From: Homalodisca vitripennis
Taxonomy: Eukaryota; Arthropoda; Insecta; Hemiptera; Cicadellidae
Direction: 5' to 3'
DNA length: 64,000 nt
Assembly (NCBI RefSeq): GCF_021130785.1
Contig: NC_060215.1
Coordinates: forward strand, 67,212,501 to 67,276,500
The notes below the pieces were generated by a model. It ran no database searches. It was not told the DNA's origin and was given only the letters and a program-made list of their open reading frames with translations. Below are positions 60,112 through 64,000 of the stretch, in pieces. A program made the translations under genes and the position numbers. The first letter of the stretch is position 1. Each line of letters starts with the position of its first letter.

Positions 60112-61604
60112 TTAACCCTTTAAGGACCAACCGTCTGATTTATTGCCGGTGGCGTACTATGCGAAAAGGACCAACCGTCTGGTTTATCGCCGGCGGCGTA
60201 CTATGCGAAAAGGACCAGCCGTCTGATTTATCGCCGGCGGACTTTTCATATTTTTTAAGAGATATTTTAATCTTCTATATGGAATAAATATACTATTTTT
60301 CTATTCCCTGTATGTTTCTTACTATGATATCAAATTTTAAACGTCTTTGGAATCATCAGCTTGGTCAAAAAAATAATTTTCGGCCATGTTGCATCGTAAT
60401 GTTGTCAGGGTACTTTGGGATTATACCGACCACACCCAGACATGAATCGTTATTTGACATTTTGCTTCTACTGATTACTAGATTAGCGTAGAACAAATTT
60501 CGTCAATATAAAACAGGAATTGTCTTATCCCAAACCCCTCCCCATCCTCAGACAGAGGTCAAAGTCGAACGGTCTAGTAAATAACGTGATTGCAGAGTCT
60601 CGCCGCCTGTTCAGCTGGTGCATTGCTTTGTTGTACTTCCGTGTTTTACCCCTACATTTCTACAAACACAAAAACTAAACTCTTTATTGAAAAAAAAAAC
60701 ACACACAACTTGTTTTTTATGTACCGTGTAAAAAACTTAAATAATCATGTGATGCCGCGCGGCCTGCCGTAATCGGGAATCTCGAGAAAGATAAGATAAC
60801 AGCGACAAAAATACCGATCACAATACCTGGAAACGCTTGTTGATTGATGGAATGTTAGTTCTGTTACTCAACTACATTGTTTTATAACGTTCTAAGTTCA
60901 TTGAAAAAATTTTAAGCGTTGGGGGAATATAACGGAATCTGACCCCAATAACAATTATTGATAATCGTTTTAAGTTTGTAATTTTGTAATTAAAGATTTG
61001 TTTTTTCGTTCTATCATGTTTGTTTCTATAAATGTATATTTTTTGTGTTCTTTATACTCGTGTGGTCGGTATAATCCCAAAGTACCGAATAATATCCTTA
61101 ATAGCCTATAAGGTTTTTGTATGTTAGGCTAATGCTGAAAAGTGTGTTTTAACCAGTGTTACAGAAAAATTTAATTCATTTACAAACTTTTTATTTTTTA
61201 TTCCAGGGCTTTCAAATTTTGTACAGTTATAGAGAGTTATATGTAGAACTAATAAATACCATTTCCCACAGATAGTTTATTCTTATTTTTGGTAGTTATT
61301 GAAGGTCAAAATCAATTTTTTAAATTTTTTTTCTTTTTTTTCTTTGATAAACAGATAAATCAAATTGTTTTTTGCTATATAATGACTTAAATTTATTTTT
61401 TCACAATGAACAATTTAATTATAAACATTTTAAGCCTAAAAACAAATCTGTACAGTAATTAATTAGTTCTGAAGATATGATTTTTCTCTCAAACGCTTGA
61501 AAAATCGCACATTTTTAATATGCACAGTTCTTGGAGCATGGCCAGAAAAACGCAAAAATTTTCTTTGCACATGTCAAATTTTGGTCTGGTCCTAAAAGGG
61601 TTAA
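60112..61604. mobile_element. piggyBac-like MITE with tandem terminal units, nested in Tigger
   Basis: TTAA at 60112-60115 and 61601-61604; ends ttaaccctttaaggacca and, inverted, ttaacccttttaggacca. Next to the left end, a 44-bp unit (aggaccaaccgtctg..gccggcggcgtactatgcg) is repeated at 60123, 60167 and 60211 (last partial). 1.49 kb, no transposase seen. Confidence 0.88.
60123..60240. repeat. 44-bp subterminal tandem repeat, 2.7 copies
   Basis: Copies differ at only a few positions (accaacc/accagcc, ttgccggtgg/tcgccggcgg). Each begins with the aggacca that is also part of the terminal repeat, so the terminus itself was amplified. Confidence 0.92.
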
Positions 61605-61750
61605 TATTTGTTATGAAATACAACAGTTAGTACATAGTTTTGTATCCATCCAGGAGCTCTTTTTGGTCTGTATGTCACTGGCAGCTGAGTCATTTTGACA
61701 TGATGCCGATGGGGTAAAAAATAGACTTGCTCTCTAGGAAGAGGGAGAGT

Positions 61751-62096
61751 GGACCATAGAAAAAACACTCCTAAGATCATTGTCCACTCGCAGTACCATG
61801 TAAAATACAGTTCACATGTTTAAAGCGGGGATTCAGATAATTGACATTTTGAATTTTGACACTACTGTGCTGTGTAAAATAAACAGCAATTATCTGATTT
61901 CTGATAGGGGACGATGTTGTCAAACTCGCTTGGTCTATGTAAGAAACCAGTTCTTATACAAACCACATGATGAAAGTAGGTGTCATCTTTCTCATCTCAA
62001 CAAAACATTTAAATTGAGAAAAATTAAATAGGAGTACAAATAAACAGATTATTAATATATTAGTATTTTAAGTGAAATATTGTATTAGAATGGTAC
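61751..62096. other. rhomboid intron, no feature seen
   Basis: AT-rich; a short + frame at 61816-62031 has no family match. Confidence 0.45.
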
Positions 62097-62210
62097 CTTC
62101 TGGTCAATATTGGCAATGTAACGTGCATGAACTGCTGAGCCTATATCCACCACTGCCAATACCAAAAACACCAGGAGTTGCCACACAGCAAACTGCATCT
62201 CTGACCAATT
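62097..62210 (-). CDS. rhomboid protease, penultimate coding exon
   Basis: On the - strand, acceptor gttggcag|AATTGG and donor AAG|gtacca; 38 codons, phase 0. It reads NWSEMQFAVWQLLVFLVLAV then VDIGSAVHARYIANIDQK: the NW.EM motif after the active-site Ser helix, a transmembrane helix and a V...Y.RY loop, as in insect rhomboids. Earlier exons, including the catalytic GxSG helix, lie beyond the right edge or were not found. Confidence 0.9.
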
Positions 62211-62509
62211 CTGCCAACAAAAACACAACAAATTACATTAGCATTAGTTCTTTAACTTGCATGCCACACATCTATAAAAAGTAATATCACACTTGTTAGA
62301 GTGGATCTAGTACTTACGTATACCCAAATTAAATATTTTTTTGTTTTGTTTCATAATAATTTATACTGGTAGTAAATGTTCTATTCTCGAAAGAAAGCTT
62401 GTTAAAATTAGGTATATCTTAGAGTAATTACATGACCTGTTTTTTTTTCCACTTTCAATGTGTTATAGAAATAAAACTAATGAGAATAATGGAATAAATG
62501 TTTGACCCA

Positions 62510-63320
62510 TAGTTACATGCACATATAAAGTTACTTTTAAACATAATCAATAATTAAATTGAGGCATTTGTCATATGGGTTAGATACAGGCTTTCCCATA
62601 CCTTCTTTATAGAAAATTGCTCCCAGTGACTTGACATGGGTTTTCATAATGTTTCAGAGTATATAGTCTGTTCAGAAGCTCTGTCCTAGCCACCTCTTCA
62701 ATTCAGAGAACAGGTGAAAGTCGCTTGGCGCAAAAATATCCAATTGAAAGCCATTAGAAACCCATTTCATTAAACAGCACTGTGAGGATGGGCATTGTCA
62801 TGGATAAGCACAATCCAGAAGTGAGCATTCCTCTTCTTTTGTTCTGAATGGCTCTCCACAACTATCGTAATGTTTCACAGTAGCCTTCTGCATTTATCGT
62901 GGTCTCTGGCTGTAAAGATTCTATAAGCAGAACACCTTTCTGGTCCCAAAACACAATAGCCATTAATCTCCTTGTTGTTGTTTTGAATTTGTTTGGGATT
63001 GTTTGGTGAATTTGAATTCATCCATTGATGTGATTGTTTTTCATTTCTGGGGTGTCATACAGAACCCATGTCTCGTCTCCTATCAAAACTGTTTTTAATC
63101 TCTATTAGTTTGATAACAATTACAAAACGATAATGCTGCTGCCATTCGTCAGGCTTTGCAGTCATCGGATAACATCTTATGAATGTTGCTTCAGAATCAA
63201 ATGTAATTTTGAAACGTACAACTCCTCATGAGACAATCTGACTTTAAGATAGTAGAAAATCATAGCCCTATATCATCATATCACGATAGCTCTTCATCTT
63301 TGTGACTTCATGAAACAGAT
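62510..63320 (-). pseudogene. mariner relic, antisense
   Basis: - strand frames give FWDQKGVLLIESLQPETTIN and AEGYCETL (about 62950-62860), HDNAHPHSA (about 62800), FNWIFLRQ, and PYDKCLN.IIDYV near 62540-62510, the usual mariner C-terminus. It is a different lineage from the copy at 48684. Many stops; ends not defined. Confidence 0.85.
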
Positions 63321-63769
63321 CTTTTTGAACAGATGACAGAAATACACTGGTGAATACAAGTTGCTGTTAGGTATTGGTAGGCACTCGAACAATGAGATAA
63401 GAATGATATGATTATTGTAGTATTCATTGTCTGCAAGTATCTAGAATCTTTCAGAGTGATCCATGAAGTAAACACCTGTCAGGTGGTGTGACAGTGAGGA
63501 TTTTGTTTCTGCCGTTTCAATACTAAGAGTGGGGCACTTCTTCCACTACATTACTGACCCTCCCAACTAAAACCTACAGGTTTTGCTTCTGACTGTCAGC
63601 TTGGTTGATTTATCTACTGTACTATTATCTCACGCAAGCGGTAGAAGTGCCCTTAGATTACTAATTTTGTACTCCTACTAAGGGCTTAGGAGAGGTTATT
63701 CTATTTCCATCATGTATGTCTATTACAATGAAGGAGCTAGTCTTAAAGTATAAGAAGTATAACAAAGGA
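63321..63769. other. no feature seen
   Basis: Mixed-composition sequence with a weak inverted similarity (ggggcacttcttccac and gcggtagaagtgccc). No gene recognised. Confidence 0.4.
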
Positions 63770-64000
63770 TGTCCATGTACTATTCATTGATATCAAGCAT
63801 GCAATAGTATATATAGACAGAATATCTTGAAATTTAAGAAGAAAAATGAGATATCAGAAAAGCTAATTAATTTGGTAAAGAATGTGTATGAACAATACCA
63901 AAGGAAAGGTTAAAGTAGAAAAGGAATGTACAGACATATTCGAAATCAGCACTGGAATAAGGCAAGGAGACAGGCTCTCCTCTCTCCTGTTCCATTTTGC
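63770..64000 (+). pseudogene. LINE reverse transcriptase fragment running off the window
   Basis: VLFIDIKHA (decayed F.D..KAYD motif A), then VKVEKECTDIFEISTGIRQG and DRLSSLLFHF, the G.RQGDPLSPLLF motif B of RTE/endonuclease-RT type retroelements. It continues past the right edge. Confidence 0.8.

Larger units (their letters stand above)
59005..61750 (-). mobile_element. pogo/Tigger element split by a later insertion
   Basis: The left end is TA|cagtagagcataaaaaatct, followed by the gactggggggaa and gattttcgattt block, typical of pogo/Tigger termini. The transposase reads on the - strand from about 61720 (LPVTYRPK, then SWMDTKL in another frame). It is interrupted by the TTAA element 60112-61604, then resumes with LLVRDNAPTHPT-like and FLPPKVTPLIQPVDKGVIEK (59826-60008), and MKAWNKLWPESKKF (59456-59845). 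Frameshifts throughout. The right terminus was not identified. Confidence 0.8.

Noticed and set aside
1..64000. tRNA, rRNA or virus-derived genes
   Set aside because: None recognised by eye on either strand. A covariance-model or protein-profile search would be needed to exclude decayed copies.

Overview
This is eukaryotic, almost certainly insect, nuclear DNA. It is AT-rich, has GT-AG introns of several kb, and carries a dense and varied load of insect-type transposable elements (TEs). A sap-feeding hemipteran or similar large-genome insect fits, but the species cannot be fixed from this window. No rRNA, tRNA, CRISPR array, bacterial operon or recognisable virus-derived gene was seen.

Two host genes are clear. 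(1) + strand, 1859-28556: the last nine coding exons of a collapsin response mediator protein/dihydropyrimidinase (CRMP/DHP) gene. The first exons lie left of the window. Reading phase agrees across all eight introns and 478 residues can be read. The catalytic metal ligands that fall in this part are kept, and the C-terminus is the CRMP-type tail. (2) - strand, 62210-55683: the last two coding exons of a rhomboid-family intramembrane serine protease, including the catalytic-His helix. A third, tentative gene is a small two-exon - strand gene (48612-44842, 83 aa) with no recognised family; a mariner element sits about 70 bp upstream of its ATG.

Mobile DNA fills much of the rest. Non-LTR retrotransposon pieces: 1-1690, 2985-3930, 9150-9960, a nearly complete - strand copy at 10743-15200 with PHD-finger ORF1, endonuclease and reverse transcriptase (RT), 24001-24120, 37992-38183, 52600-53729, 54045-54400, 58080-58856 and 63770-64000. 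piggyBac-like TTAA elements or remnants: 3985-4780, 17640-18510, 18507-19348, 20189-20829, 25170-25721, 29719-32570, 42179-43232 and 60112-61604. Tc1/mariner-type elements: 22992-23250, 39091-41633 (DD41D, about 500-bp inverted repeats), 48684-50007 (DD34D with one premature stop), 57121-57996, 62510-63320, a pogo/Tigger copy from 59005 to about 61750, and a pogo-like MITE (miniature inverted-repeat transposable element) at 33059-33550. A hAT remnant lies at 27060-28170.

Layout: 1-28.6 kb is the CRMP locus with TE-filled introns. 28.6-44.8 kb is intergenic and TE-rich. 44.8-48.6 kb is the candidate small gene. 48.7-55.6 kb is intergenic with mariner and LINE debris. 55.7-64 kb is the rhomboid locus, whose 6.2-kb intron holds a mariner relic, a LINE fragment and a Tigger copy split by a piggyBac-like MITE.

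The most unusual structures are: a tandemly repeated CRMP exon 5' half with two decayed copies; two piggyBac-like elements of different families sharing one TTAA; a mariner broken only by a stop beside its third catalytic Asp; 65-bp CCAAT/TATA-bearing tandem units in front of a LINE ORF1; and a 44-bp triplicated terminal repeat in a piggyBac-like MITE. I did not find a clearly new multi-gene system.
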